Notes under the pieces: model-generated
The model's database searches: none
The model's input: only the letters and a program-made list of their open reading frames with translations
Told to the model about the DNA's origin: nothing
NCBI GenBank assembly: GCA_963816855.1
Contig: CAWFMA010000014.1
Coordinates: 1 to 64,000 of the forward strand
Source of the DNA: DASTFP01 sp963816855
GTDB taxonomy: Bacteria; Verrucomicrobiota; Verrucomicrobiia; Chthoniobacterales; Terrimicrobiaceae
Direction: 5' to 3'
DNA: 64,000 bases
Shown here: positions 1-8,117 of the stretch, piece after piece
Layout of the letters: each line of letters starts with the position of its first letter
Position numbering within the stretch: the first letter of the stretch is position 1
Program-made: the position numbers and the translations under genes

Positions 1-485
1 AGATGGAGAGCAACGCTGCAGTTTTCGTCGATGGTCGCCGCGTGGATTTTCGTGCTCAGTCCTCCACGAGAGCGCCCCAAAGCCTGGTCGCCGCCGTTTT
101 TTTTGGTGCTCCTGCCGCGTGCTGGTGGCTCGTACCGTTGTGGAGTCCATCAACAGATGACGAGCTTGGGCGAAGCATTCGCACTGAAGGCACTGCCAAA
201 GCCGCCGCCAACTCCCGCTCTTCCCCAGCGTCGAAATCGCATGTAAACTGCATGCCAGTAGCCCAACTCCGGTGGTAAATCCCGCCAAGGGCAGCCCACA
301 CGATTCAAATACAAGACAGCTTCCAGAAAATCGCGATCACTCAGTTCGGCAGGGGCTCCCGCACACGAATGCTTGGCCTCTGCTAACGCTGCTTGAGCTC
401 CTCCCGAACACGATCGCTGATCATTCGACGGGGATGTTCTCTCTCCATCCCAAGCATAAATCAGCTCTCGCTCAAAAAGTTCCAC
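1..485 (-). pseudogene. IS5-family (IS427-like) transposase remnant, cut by window edge
   Basis: Conserved blocks of an IS5/IS427-type DDE transposase are spread over several minus-strand frames. The N-terminal DUF4096-like block includes LSDRDFLEAVLYLNRVG and CPWRDLPPELGYWHAVY. Then come the first catalytic block (LLMDSTTVRA), HQHAAGAPKK, and GRSRGGLSTKIHA next to the left edge. At least three frame changes are needed: near 175, near 150, and at an A8 run near 98-105. IS427-type elements can use programmed frameshifting on A-runs, but the extra indels show this copy is dead. The catalytic C-terminal half lies outside the window. No terminal inverted repeat was recognised near 485-520. Confidence 0.8.
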
Positions 486-706
486 TTCTAAATTCGTGAA
501 CAGAACCTAATCTGCTTGATTACGACTTTGACGTACTGCTGCTCTGCGACGGCCAACCCGTGCTGAGAGGTGGCGACTGAAAATTGCCGAGATTTTGACA
601 CGCTCGCCACAAGTCGGATGATTTCGGCTTTCGACCCAACCTTCGGGAGTGTGCATGGTGAGGCCGTGCTCCGGTCGCGGCGATTCTCCGTCGATCAGTA
701 AGCGGC

Positions 707-746
707 GGGCTCACACTGCCGAAGGGCGAACGGCTAGGTACCCTCC
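707..746 (-). repeat. Dispersed ~40-bp repeat, copy 1 (inverted)
   Basis: Read on the minus strand this matches the consensus core GGGTACC...GCCCTTCG.TAGTGTGAGC shared with copies at 5491-5530, 5902-5943, 9212-9252 and 11523-11562. Here it lies directly after the conserved FGRP end of a serine-recombinase fragment and interrupts it. The function is unknown. The match is by eye and allows several mismatches. Confidence 0.5.
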
Positions 747-755
747 GATGGTCAT

Positions 756-845
756 AGGCCGACCAAAGCTGACGCCACGAGCTTTCAAACGGGCAATACC
801 GGCGTTAACGCGCTCACGGATGTATGGACTGAAACGGGCCTCGGT
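756..845 (-). pseudogene. Serine recombinase (resolvase/invertase) fragment
   Basis: The short stretch IRERVNAGIARLKARG followed by VSFGRP matches the end of the long helix and the linker of resolvase/DNA-invertase serine recombinases. The N-terminal catalytic domain with the active serine is missing, and the HTH that should follow FGRP is replaced by the repeat at 707-746. This is a stub. A second, independent stub of the same family lies at 5526-5751 on the other strand, with slightly different residues, so the two are not simple copies of each other. Confidence 0.65.
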
Positions 846-859
846 CGGCACTATGGCGG

Positions 860-1257
860 GCTCGGAAAACGTAAGCTTTCCCGACAGGGTGGCGAACTGG
901 CGCAGCTTCAAAATGAGATTAACAAGCAGATGACAAGAGATTTGCGAAAGCGACAACAATTGTAATGACTTCCGACAACCGACAAATCTCTTTTCTGCCC
1001 GGCTCTCTCCCAGGTATCAGGACAGCTACGCGCCATTCATGGGGCAGCAAGGCCGCACCGCAAAACGGCTCAGGGAAGTGCACTTGTGTTACTTTCTTGC
1101 GCTACATACAGGCGCGGTCTCGTAAGGTGTGAACGCAGCGGAAGAGCGCCGCTTCGCTGCGACGCTCCCTTATCGCAATTTTCAGACAGCCGAACCCCTG
1201 GGCTTTCGATGCGATTTTCGTGAAAGGGGCGCTTGCTGCAGATCGGTGACTGATTGC
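860..1257. other. No recognisable gene
   Basis: This is about 400 bases between the recombinase stub and the ligase C-terminus. Short frames exist on both strands, but none shows a family motif, a good ribosome-binding site or sensible composition. It reads as eroded intergenic DNA. Confidence 0.4.
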
Positions 1258-2317
1258 TTACGCCTTTTCGAGCATCACGTCCTTGGCTTCCTTATCTTCA
1301 CGGAGTCCAAGAAAAACGGGTTGGCGCAGACGCTCGTCGCGCGTCAGTTCACTGAACCTGACCTGACATACCAAACGAGGTTCCACCCAGTGGCAGAACC
1401 TCATCTCCGAAGCGGTAATCCCCTGGCCCCATTTGCTTCCACGCGGAAGAGGCAAATTTACAAAAGGACACGAAGGCCGTTCTATTTGCTTGAGCCTGGA
1501 ATAGAGCCTCTCAAGAAGAGCCGGTACTAAACCCCGTGCCCACTCGTCCCACAAATACTAGCTCGTTACGGCGGTAAAAGCCCACGATAAGGGAACCGAA
1601 AAACTTCCTCGTACCTTCCGGTTCGGTATATCCACCGATCACGAACTCCTGTTCATGGAGTAACTTGATCTTGATCCAGGCGCCGCTACGAGCTCCAGGC
1701 TCGTAAACCGACTTCGCCCTCTTACCGATCAATCCCTCCAGACCTAGTTTGCGAACCTCTTTAAGGAGGTCTTTCGCGTTGTTTCCCAAAGTCGCCGAAA
1801 AACGGATCACGCCCGGTGGCTTCTCGAGCAAACGTTGAAGGGTCGCTTTTCGCTCCTCTAGGGGAAGTTTTTTCATGTCCTTTCCGTTCAACTGGAGCAG
1901 ATCGAAGGCGTAGAAAAATATTGGCGGCCGCTCATGCCCCATATCATGTGACTGAAGTAACTGAAATGATGAGCGCCCCTTTTCATCAAGAGCGACAATT
2001 TCGCCATCGATGACGGCGTCATGAGCGTTTAGCTCTGCAATCGAGTCCAGGATCTCCGGGAATTTCGCCCCGAGATCCTTTGCATTGCGTGAGAGCAATC
2101 GCACCTGGGTGCCGCCCTTCAAGGCCAATGCGCGCCAGCCGTCAAATTTGATCTCGTAAATCCAATGTCCCGAAGATGGGGCCCTCGCGAACTTGGCCTT
2201 CATCGGCTCAACAAAGTATGGAAGAGGGATCGCTTTGCTCCTCACTCTTTTGGTCGCGCAGTTTCCTCTTAATTGTCGCGGCGCCAAGGAACTGCTAGCT
2301 TTTCGCTGGGAGCACAT
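1258..2317 (-). pseudogene. ligD: ATP-dependent DNA ligase (LigD ligase domain type), frameshifted
   Basis: The product resembles the ligase domain of bacterial NHEJ ligase D. The adenylation domain carries the nucleotidyl lysine in EIKFDGWRAL, then VIDGEIVALDEKG, FFYAFDLLQLNGKD, LEGLIGKRAKSVYEPG and WIKIKLLHEQEFVIGGYT. The OB-fold domain follows in a second frame with HWVEPRLVCQVRFSEL and LRQPVFLGLREDKEA. The frames meet near 1517-1525, where one extra base follows FVGRVGTGFS. No polymerase or phosphoesterase domain is present, so it would be a stand-alone ligase of LigC/LigD-ligase type, joining nicked or broken DNA. The upstream end abuts a foreign gene stub near 2325. The start given is the first in-frame ATG after that junction. 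A one-base sequencing error is the main alternative to a true pseudogene. Confidence 0.8.
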
Positions 2318-2324
2318 GCTCTCA

Positions 2325-2436
2325 CTTCCACGCCGGCGCGTGCGAGCAAAAAGCCGAGCATCATCCCCGCCGGTCCGCCGCCGACGATGCAACAGCGTGT
2401 TTGTATTTGTTCGACAGTTTGAGCGGGCTGGTTCAT
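2325..2436 (-). pseudogene. 5' stub of FAD-dependent monooxygenase
   Basis: From the ATG at 2436 the frame gives an N-terminus with CCIVGGGPAGMMLGFLLARA followed by GVEV. This is the Rossmann dinucleotide-binding fold (GxGxxG) that opens UbiH/PHBH-type flavin monooxygenases. Homology stops abruptly after about 37 codons, where the ligase sequence begins in another frame. Families of this type are usually 350-500 residues, so more than 90% is missing. This marks a deletion or recombination junction near 2325. Confidence 0.65.
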
Positions 2437-2513
2437 CGGTGGGTAGCTTCGGCCAGCGGTTCCATGATTAGACGAGGGCGCTGGCTCTGGGAAGAGTCAG
2501 CGGTGGCGAATAT

Positions 2514-2666
2514 CTAGTTTAGCTTAAGCAGGGTGCCATTGAGGACGTCGTTTTGAAAATAAACGGCATACGCCTGTGCGCGCTCTTGACCGGTGACAGA
2601 CAAGTCCCTGCCAGAGTCGGGCTTTTCGGCGTGTCGAACCATGAGGATGTTGGTGTTTTTGGGCAT
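2514..2666 (-). pseudogene. 5' stub of histidine phosphatase (RHAEKP type)
   Basis: The ATG at 2666 opens a 50-codon frame containing ILMVRHAEKPDSGRDLS and VTGQERAQAYAVYF. This is the N-terminal phosphohistidine motif (RH) of the histidine phosphatase (phosphoglycerate-mutase-like) superfamily. The frame ends after about 50 residues, while members are normally 150-220 residues, so the rest has been lost. It sits just upstream of the monooxygenase stub on the same strand. Both stubs keep only their 5' ends. Confidence 0.6.
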
Positions 2667-2844
2667 AGGGCGACATTAGAAGCGCAACGACTTCAGCACA
2701 ATTCGGCAAAATTGCGCGCGCGTCTCTCCGGTGGCAGCCTGAACGAAGGCTGCTCCAGATGCTCCTCTCAACCATCATCTCTCAACTATCAACTAGGGGA
2801 TGCATTTGAAATCAGCGTGCATCTGCTTGCAGTTTAAAAACCCA

Positions 2845-2930
2845 AGCCGCGTCACGAGCCGCTCGCAGTGCAGCGAGCCGGCGCACGCTCTTTCACAAAT
2901 AAATATCTCATGTCAATAATTTGACTGACC
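2845..2930 (+). repeat. Hairpin repeat, copy 1
   Basis: About 85 bp is nearly identical to 4327-4413. It contains the perfect stem GGCTCGC/GCGAGCC around AGTGCA in the second copy (one arm interrupted here), then the shared tail CGCACGCTCTTTCACAAATA and AATATCTCATGTCAAT. Both copies end close to TGACTGACC. REP-like elements moved by RAYT transposases look like this, but no RAYT gene is in the window. Confidence 0.7.
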
Positions 2931-2976
2931 CCTTCTACCCCGCACCTGGCCGCCGAAGCGGTGGCGTAGGAGACAT

Positions 2977-3011
2977 CAACTTTCAACTTTCAACTTTCAA
3001 CTCTCAACTCT
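2977..3011 (+). repeat. Short tandem repeat of CAACTTT
   Basis: Three to five head-to-tail copies of a 7-bp unit (CAACTTT, later CAACTCT) lie between the hairpin repeat and the dienelactone hydrolase gene. A further related stretch is at 2765-2795. It is non-coding. Such tracts can expand and contract by slippage. Confidence 0.7.
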
Positions 3012-3044
3012 TAACAATCACCCATCAACCCCTCCGGCAGCGCC

Positions 3045-3839
3045 TCAGAGTTGCTCCAGAAGCGATTTCCAGCGTGACCACGAAGCGTCGCGCGCTTGGA
3101 GGTTTGCCTCGGAGGCGTCAGGCGCCTCGCCCGCTCTCATGAACCCGTGCCCCGCGCCCGGATAAATCTGCGGCTCGAAGGTTTTGCCCGCGGCTCTCAT
3201 TGCCTCGGTTGTCTCGATGAGCGTCTCATTCACCCGTGCGTCGTTCTCTGCATAAAAACCGTATACCGGTCCCTGAATATTCTCCGTGCCAGCGCGATCG
3301 CTCGGGCCGCGGCCGTAGAAAACGTAGGTCGCCTTCAGATCTCGGTTGTGATTGGCAAACTTGAAGACCGTGCCTCCGCCCCAGCAGAACCCCACGGCGG
3401 TGACCTTGCCATTAGACGCCGGCAACTTGGCAACGTATGACGCCACGGCATCAAGGTCGGCCATCACCTGGGGATCGGACAGTTGAGAGATGGCCTTCCG
3501 CGCTTCATCAACACCGGAGTAGGTCTGGCCGCTGAGCAGGTCGGGCGCGATGGCGATATAACCGGCTCCCGCGAGTTGGTCTGCGACGCTTCGCACCCAT
3601 TCGGTGAGCCCGAAAATCTCATGCACGACAATCACTGCGGCGGCCTTCTCTTTCACCTCGGGAAAGACGAGAAAACATCGCACGTTGCGGTCGCCATGCT
3701 TCACCTCGACCCACTCACCGTGCCGGGGTGATTTCTCGAGCTTCTCCTTTGCCCAATCCTGCGCTAAAAGCGGGGAGCTGAAAAAGATCAGTGCGGCGAA
3801 TGACGCTGCTATCCGGGAAATGGCGGTGCGGATGCTCAT
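3045..3839 (-). CDS. Secreted dienelactone hydrolase family protein
   Basis: An alpha/beta hydrolase of the dienelactone hydrolase family, 264 residues with the ATG at 3839; the TTG one codon before is less likely. Residues 1-26 form a signal peptide ending near SSPLLA, so the enzyme probably acts in the periplasm. The nucleophile elbow VGFCWGGG places the catalytic Cys near 152, with Asp near 200 (YAEND) and His near 231 (GAGHGFMRA). This is the Cys-Asp-His triad of the family, which opens cyclic ester or lactone rings. HEIFGL near 73 is the family's oxyanion/glutamate region. It stands alone with no aromatic-degradation genes beside it, so the natural substrate cannot be told. Confidence 0.88.
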   Translation of the reverse strand: MSIRTAISRIAASFAALIFFSSPLLAQDWAKEKLEKSPRHGEWVEVKHGDRNVRCFLVFPEVKEKAAAVIVVHEIFGLTEWVRSVADQLAGAGYIAIAPDLLSGQTYSGVDEARKAISQLSDPQVMADLDAVASYVAKLPASNGKVTAVGFCWGGGTVFKFANHNRDLKATYVFYGRGPSDRAGTENIQGPVYGFYAENDARVNETLIETTEAMRAAGKTFEPQIYPGAGHGFMRAGEAPDASEANLQARDASWSRWKSLLEQL

Positions 3840-4326
3840 CAAAGGATTCTATGCTCTCCCGGTCCGGCTGCCAATAGTCCGGTCTCGCCTTGGCGAACGC
3901 CGCCTGAGTCGTGTGCCCACTGCCGGCGTGACGGCGTCACTTCGCGAAGAACGTGGATGAAAACGGGCCGGCCAGTTATTATCAATATGGCGACGAGACG
4001 TTGCGGTAGAGACGGCGCGAGCGGCAAGCAACCTGAAATCAAGCCGTTCAGAGGTGACTAGGAGCCGGCAATGATCGTGATTTGTGCCGCACTCGGACCA
4101 AGCCTGACTGTCATATGTCATCTGACCCCATTAAACCCCGTTTGCCCGCCGAAGCTCTCAGCGTAGAAGGCTTGGCCGCCGCAGCTTCAGCGTAGGAGGC
4201 TCACCGCCGGATCGCGTCGACGCTTCGCTATACGTCGCGGCTCGCCGACGTACATCCAAAACGGCGCCATTAAATGGCTGACCGTTTTGCATACCCCAAC
4301 GTGAGCCAGCGGTCAGACGATTCCAG
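3840..4326. other. Intergenic region without a supported gene
   Basis: About 490 bases upstream of the hydrolase gene. It holds only short frames with no motif, the GCCGAAGC-type tandem at 4148-4200, and a CTGACCCC motif near 4126 like those flanking the hairpin repeats. It appears to be a landing zone for small repeats. Confidence 0.4.
4148..4200 (+). repeat. Imperfect tandem GCCGAAGC...CAGCGTAG repeat
   Basis: Two adjacent units of about 25 bp share the pattern GCCG.AGC..TCAGCGTAG.AGGC. A related single unit occurs near 2952-2972. Each unit is partly self-complementary (GCCG/CGGC-type ends). Similar small GC-rich repeats are common between genes in Verrucomicrobiota, which is an impression from general knowledge, not a search. 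Confidence 0.45.
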
Positions 4327-4413
4327 AGCCGCATCAAGAGCGGCTCGCAGTGCAGCGAGCCGGCGCACGCTCTTTCACAAATAAATATCTCATGTCAATG
4401 ATTGTTGACTGAC
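4327..4413 (+). repeat. Hairpin repeat, copy 2
   Basis: Second copy of the element at 2845-2930. It carries the intact stem GGCTCGC-AGTGCA-GCGAGCC and the same AT-rich tail up to TGTCAAT, followed by TGACTGACC. It lies directly upstream of the VOC gene at 4483. The same orientation and about 1.5 kb spacing mean the dienelactone hydrolase gene is bracketed by direct repeats. Confidence 0.7.
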
Positions 4414-4482
4414 CGCTGACGGGACTTCCGTGGAAGATCTTCCGACTTCAACTTTCTGACCGATACTTTAAGCTTTCTCTTG

Positions 4483-4869
4483 ATGAAACCATCTTTCACG
4501 CTTGGCGTCGTCGGTCATTTCGGATTAGCCGTACGAAATCCGAAGAAAAGCGCGCAATGGTTTCAACGCGTGCTGGGTCTGCGCAAAGAGTTCGAGATTG
4601 AAGACGGCGTCGCTGTCGGCAACGACAATGTCACGATCGTTTTATTCAAAGGTAAGCCGTCGCCGGAAACGCTTGATCATATGTCATTTCACCTGCCGGA
4701 CATGGCCACACTGCGAAAGGCGCTTGACCATCTCAAGAAGCACGATGTCGATCTGGAAGACCCGGGGGACGAGATCGGTCCGGAAGCCCCCGGCTCACCC
4801 CATATGGGTCTTTGGTTTCACGATCTGGATGGCTATCGCTGGGAGTTGTCAGTACAAGGGGGAAAGTAA
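4483..4869 (+). CDS. VOC (glyoxalase/bleomycin-resistance fold) protein
   Basis: 128 residues from the ATG at 4483. It has the paired beta-alpha-beta-beta-beta modules of the vicinal-oxygen-chelate superfamily: VGHFGLAVRNPKKSAQWFQR for the first module and GLWFHDLDGYRWELS for the second, with the usual terminal metal-binding Glu in RWEL and His in the first strand. These proteins bind a divalent metal and act as lyases, dioxygenases or resistance proteins; the exact reaction cannot be read here. It runs into a small methyltransferase-like gene 43 bp downstream and may share its transcript. Confidence 0.85.
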   Translation: MKPSFTLGVVGHFGLAVRNPKKSAQWFQRVLGLRKEFEIEDGVAVGNDNVTIVLFKGKPSPETLDHMSFHLPDMATLRKALDHLKKHDVDLEDPGDEIGPEAPGSPHMGLWFHDLDGYRWELSVQGGK

Positions 4870-4912
4870 TCTGATGACACGGCATTGCGCTATGCGAGAA
4901 TGTGAGGTTCTT

Positions 4913-5386
4913 ATGAAAGAGCCGTCGGATGCTGCCGCCGTGCGTGTATTTCCTCTAGCGGTGCCGCTTCTTACGATTCTACTCGGAGTAGCCTTCAACC
5001 CTTTTTGTCCATTTAACCTCAAGCTCTCCGCTCTTTCGCGCTATGGGATACGAGGGGCGATCGTCGGCGTCGCTGTTCTTGGCCTGGGTCTCTACCCGGT
5101 CATTCTCCTTCGTCGGACCGGACAGAGCGAAAATCCGTGGACCCCGACGACAGAGATCGTGACTCGCGGTCCCTACAGGTTCACGCGGAATCCGCTCTAC
5201 CTGCAAATGGTTTTGAGGTGCATTGGCTTTGCGATGCTTCTTAGGAATATCTGGATCTTGTTGCTGACCCCCTTGTGCGCCTGGGCGCTTCAAGTACTCG
5301 CCATTTTGCCAGAGGAGACGTACTTGGAGCGTATGTTCGGCGACAGCTATCGATCGTACAAATGCAGGGTCCGTCGCTGGCTCTAG
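4913..5386 (+). CDS. Isoprenylcysteine carboxyl methyltransferase (ICMT/PEMT)-like membrane protein
   Basis: 157 residues if translation starts at the ATG at 4913, which has GAGG five bases upstream; an in-frame ATG at 4874 just after the VOC stop is the alternative. There are three to four hydrophobic segments, beginning with VFPLAVPLLTILLGVAF. The family signature is GPYRFTRNPLYLQM followed by LPEETYLERMFGDSYRSYK and a C-terminal RVRRWL. This is the SAM-binding C-terminal region shared by ICMT and bacterial phospholipid-methyltransferase-like proteins. It is predicted to methylate an unknown lipid or small molecule at the inner membrane. Confidence 0.75.
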   Translation: MKEPSDAAAVRVFPLAVPLLTILLGVAFNPFCPFNLKLSALSRYGIRGAIVGVAVLGLGLYPVILLRRTGQSENPWTPTTEIVTRGPYRFTRNPLYLQMVLRCIGFAMLLRNIWILLLTPLCAWALQVLAILPEETYLERMFGDSYRSYKCRVRRWL

Positions 5387-5490
5387 CGGGGGGGCACTCG
5401 CCCGCAGGTGCGCGTAAACGCGATTGGTGCGGCGGCTTTAAACTAGCGAGTGCTAGCTCCAGGTAGATGATGGCAGGGGAGCCATTCTGT

Positions 5491-5530
5491 GGGGTAACCT
5501 TTCCCTTTGCACTTCGATAGTGTGAGCATT
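5491..5530 (+). repeat. Dispersed ~40-bp repeat, copy 2
   Basis: Core GGGGTAACCTTTCCCTTTGC and ACTTCGATAGTGTGAGCAT. The upstream GGGGAGCCATTCTG also matches the copy at 9212-9252 (GGGGAGCCAGTCTG), so the element may extend left to about 5477. It directly precedes a serine-recombinase stub. Confidence 0.5.
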
Positions 5531-5751
5531 TCCTGAGCGCGAGATCATTCGCGAGCGTGTGAACGCCGGACTGGCCGCAACGAAAAAGCGCGGTGTGAAG
5601 TTTGGCCGCCCGGCGACATTAGATGCGCACCCGGGAGGATATCGCCCGTCTGCGGGCAATAGGCCGCACTGGACGTGCCATCGCGGCGGAACTTTCGCTT
5701 CCGGTCGGCAGTGTCTTTCAGGTCCTCAGAGAGCTCAGGCTCGCCGCGTGA
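5526..5751 (+). pseudogene. Serine recombinase C-terminal remnant, frameshifted
   Basis: The frame beginning near 5526 reads FPEREIIRERVNAGLAATKK then RGVKFGRP, the long helix and linker of a resolvase/invertase. In a second frame follow TREDIARLRAIGRTGRAIAA and ELSLPVGSVFQVLRELRL, the C-terminal Hin-type HTH, ending in TGA at 5751. One frameshift lies between them near 5625. The N-terminal catalytic domain is absent and the dispersed repeat lies in its place. The element's recombination activity is lost. Confidence 0.75.
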
Positions 5752-5901
5752 TTGATGTCGGCGGCCCTTTTACTCTCGAAATCAAGAAAAAGGCTTACAC
5801 GGGCTCTGAGACGGCGTTGAAGGGCAACTGGGAGGACCTTGGACTTGCACCGTGTTCCCGGTGGAGTAGATGTTTGCAAGGAGAGGGCGCTGCCTCTTTA
5901 C

Positions 5902-5943
5902 GAGGGTACCCTTACCCTTTGGCCCCCGGGTAGTATGAGCACG
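5902..5943 (+). repeat. Dispersed ~40-bp repeat, copy 3
   Basis: Core GAGGGTACCCTTACCCTTTG followed by a variant of the TAGTATGAGCACG end. It matches the other four copies best at its two ends. No gene is disrupted visibly. Confidence 0.5.
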
Positions 5944-6238
5944 GCCTCGAGGTAGCTGCGTACAAGGTCGATAGATTTCATGGTCATAAGAGACTGGCAC
6001 TTGCCTCGTCATGGCGTCGAGTACGAAGTCTTTGGTCTCAGACCCCATGAAACGGATTGCATTGGACCTCAATGAATGGCGTATAAATTGGATTCTGTAG
6101 GATTTCGCCCTACAGAAAAACTATCCCTCGCCCTACAGACTCTTGGCTGAATGGAGTCTAACGTCGCCGCCGAAAGCAGGCGATTACAGATATTGCTTAT
6201 CGCTTTTCCTCAAGAGCCGAGCAGGTGGTTAATCAATT
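5944..6238. other. Intergenic; small hairpin 6095-6115
   Basis: No supported gene. A hairpin CTGTAGG/CCTACAG with an 7-base loop lies at 6095-6115, and its right arm GCCCTACAG is repeated at about 6130. This may be an operator or simple repeat upstream of the gene starting at 6239. Confidence 0.35.
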
Positions 6239-7221
6239 ATGAACGTGGAAGTTAGAGAGTGGATTCGCTTCCTCAGTATAAGGTATCTTAATGTGACGGC
6301 TCAAGTAGTCACGGACGGCTCGTCCATATATTGCCCCGACCGCCGGTTAAACAAGTGCTCCAAAAACGACCGCAAAAAGGATCCAACTTCTATTTTCCTA
6401 GATGACTTTGACCATTCCGTAAAGCTCGGCATCCCCGCAGGCAATCATGGCAAGGTGACCTTCTCATTGACGATCAACTACAAGGGCAATGAGAAGCCCC
6501 TACATTGGTCCAAGGTGCCACAAGGAAGCGTCGCAACCGACCCGCTGGGCCTCCCCTTCCAGTGTAGCCCCGAGGGTGACTTCAACTTTTTACGGAAAAC
6601 GGGTCATCACGGCGTTTGGAACGCTGACAGTGCTCTGTCAGTGGAACTCGAGGTTTATCAGCAAAAGGGAAAATCCCTCAGACGTCAGCTTGCCAGGTGT
6701 TCCAGAATCGGTGTGGAAAGAATGGATGAAACAACTCAGCATTCTTAAAATTGTGATAATCGCCAAACTCTCTATGACCGAAAATGGTCCCGGTTTGGTT
6801 AATGTGACGGTTAAGGATGAATCCGCTGTTATTCCGGATCAAATCGTTGCGGGGTCTACTGGAGAATTAACCGCGGTCCTTGGTCCCGTGATAATTGAGT
6901 TGGAACCGATCGATGTCGCTCCTCCGATAACCGTGCCAGGAGGCGTACGATATCACGTTTACTTTGATAAAGACTCCTCCGAACTCGATAAGGTGGTTAA
7001 AGGCGGCAACGAAGCGCCGAGGAAAGATCCGACAGATCGTACTGGAGACTAAATTGGATCCCGCTGGGGCCGAGGGCGCGCCATATGGTGTTGAGGATGA
7101 TTATTGGCGTCGTGTTGCAATTAGCATTGACGGCGACGATTTAAAGAAGGCTATCAAGGACATTTATAGCCGAGAGTTCGGAGGTACAAGCGTGGCAGAA
7201 TTTCGAAGCCGATTGCCGTGA
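6239..7221 (+). pseudogene. Unknown gene broken by two frameshifts
   Basis: I do not recognise this family. Three overlapping frames read as one protein of about 325 residues. The first (ATG 6239) runs to near 6668, the second continues through SDVSLPGVPESVWKEWM and PPITVPGGVRYHVYFDKDSS to near 7015, and the third carries GKIRQIVLETKLDPAG and a charged end to 7221. The shifts fall at an AAAA run and near GCGCCGAGG. The segment is clearly more AT-rich than its surroundings, suggesting acquisition. The YHVYFDKDSSELD stretch recalls the start of OmpA-like domains, but the rest does not fit, so no function is claimed. A clear terminator lies at 7467. Confidence 0.45.
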
Positions 7222-7466
7222 CCCTTCAAAAGCAAGGCTGCCGCATTCGGCTTTCGTAACTCGATCCCCCCGCGCCTCATGACGTATCGTAGGGCTGATT
7301 GGCCGATCTGACCGAACCTGAGTGCATAAATCAGAATCATCTACAAGCGACTGACTACAAAGAAACAACCCCAGTATTGCCGACAATCATCAGAGCTTAA
7401 AGATTCTTCCGCCGTCGCTCCCGAAATGACAATGGGGATTTGATTTTCAGGACGACGGCGTCATTT

Positions 7467-7501
7467 AAACGCCCGCTATGGTTCGCCCAGGCGGGCGTTT
7501 T
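7467..7501 (+). terminator. Rho-independent terminator
   Basis: Perfect stem AAACGCCCGC / GCGGGCGTTT with a 14-base loop, flanked by A/T on both sides, so it can work in both directions. It lies 245 bp after the broken gene at 6239-7221 and before the small gene at 7582. Confidence 0.85.
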
Positions 7502-7581
7502 GGTGTTGACCCATAAACGTCACCATTCGGGAAAAAGGCGCGCAGAGTTGCTACGTGGCTCGATCAGAAAAAAGAAGCAGT

Positions 7582-7827
7582 ATGAAACTCAAACCATCTT
7601 GGCAGGTTGGAAGGAAGGCTCGCTCGTGGATGAATAAGAATGGGGAATGTCTCTTTTGGGTGCGAGGCTTCAAAAGCCGAGAATGCGCGGAAGAATACCA
7701 AGCCGATCTCTTCGAGACGATCTCTGATCAGAAGGAAGTGACGGGTTTCATGATCATGCCGGCTGTGGGCCGCGGAAACACGTGGCAATTGATTGTTTGG
7801 TCCACAGATACGCCATTGGCGCTATGA
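7582..7827 (+). CDS. Small hypothetical protein
   Basis: 81 residues from the ATG at 7582. It is not recognised. It has a basic N-terminus, aromatic residues (WMNKNGECLFWVRGFKS) and a tidy alpha/beta-looking end (TWQLIVWSTDTPL), which reads more like a real protein than the overlapping frames. The upstream AAGAAG is a weak ribosome-binding site. It lies alone between the terminator at 7467 and corA. It may equally be a chance frame. Confidence 0.4.
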   Translation: MKLKPSWQVGRKARSWMNKNGECLFWVRGFKSRECAEEYQADLFETISDQKEVTGFMIMPAVGRGNTWQLIVWSTDTPLAL

Positions 7828-8117
7828 ACCCGGGAATCCGAGCAATCCTGAGGAGATAACCGTCTTCCTGGCGCCCGCTTCGATAACTCGGAGGTTCCTC
7901 GATTGCGGGCGGCCAGCCCAATCCCACAGGAAATCAACCCGGCCAGCGTCCGCGCCCCGCCAAAAGGTGTCCCCGGAAGGGTTGGGGAGATATAGGAGGG
8001 GTTCCCTTCCTTCGAAACTCGTATTGCCCGTTCGGGGGGGGCCGACTTCCTGATGCCTTGGCGTCACAGCATTCCATTTCTGGTGTAGATTGACGGCAGT
8101 GGAATAATCTCAGTGAT

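Noticed and set aside
2765..3012. CAACTTT tandem as a possible CRISPR array
   Set aside because: Units are 7 bp with no spacers, and no cas gene is present.
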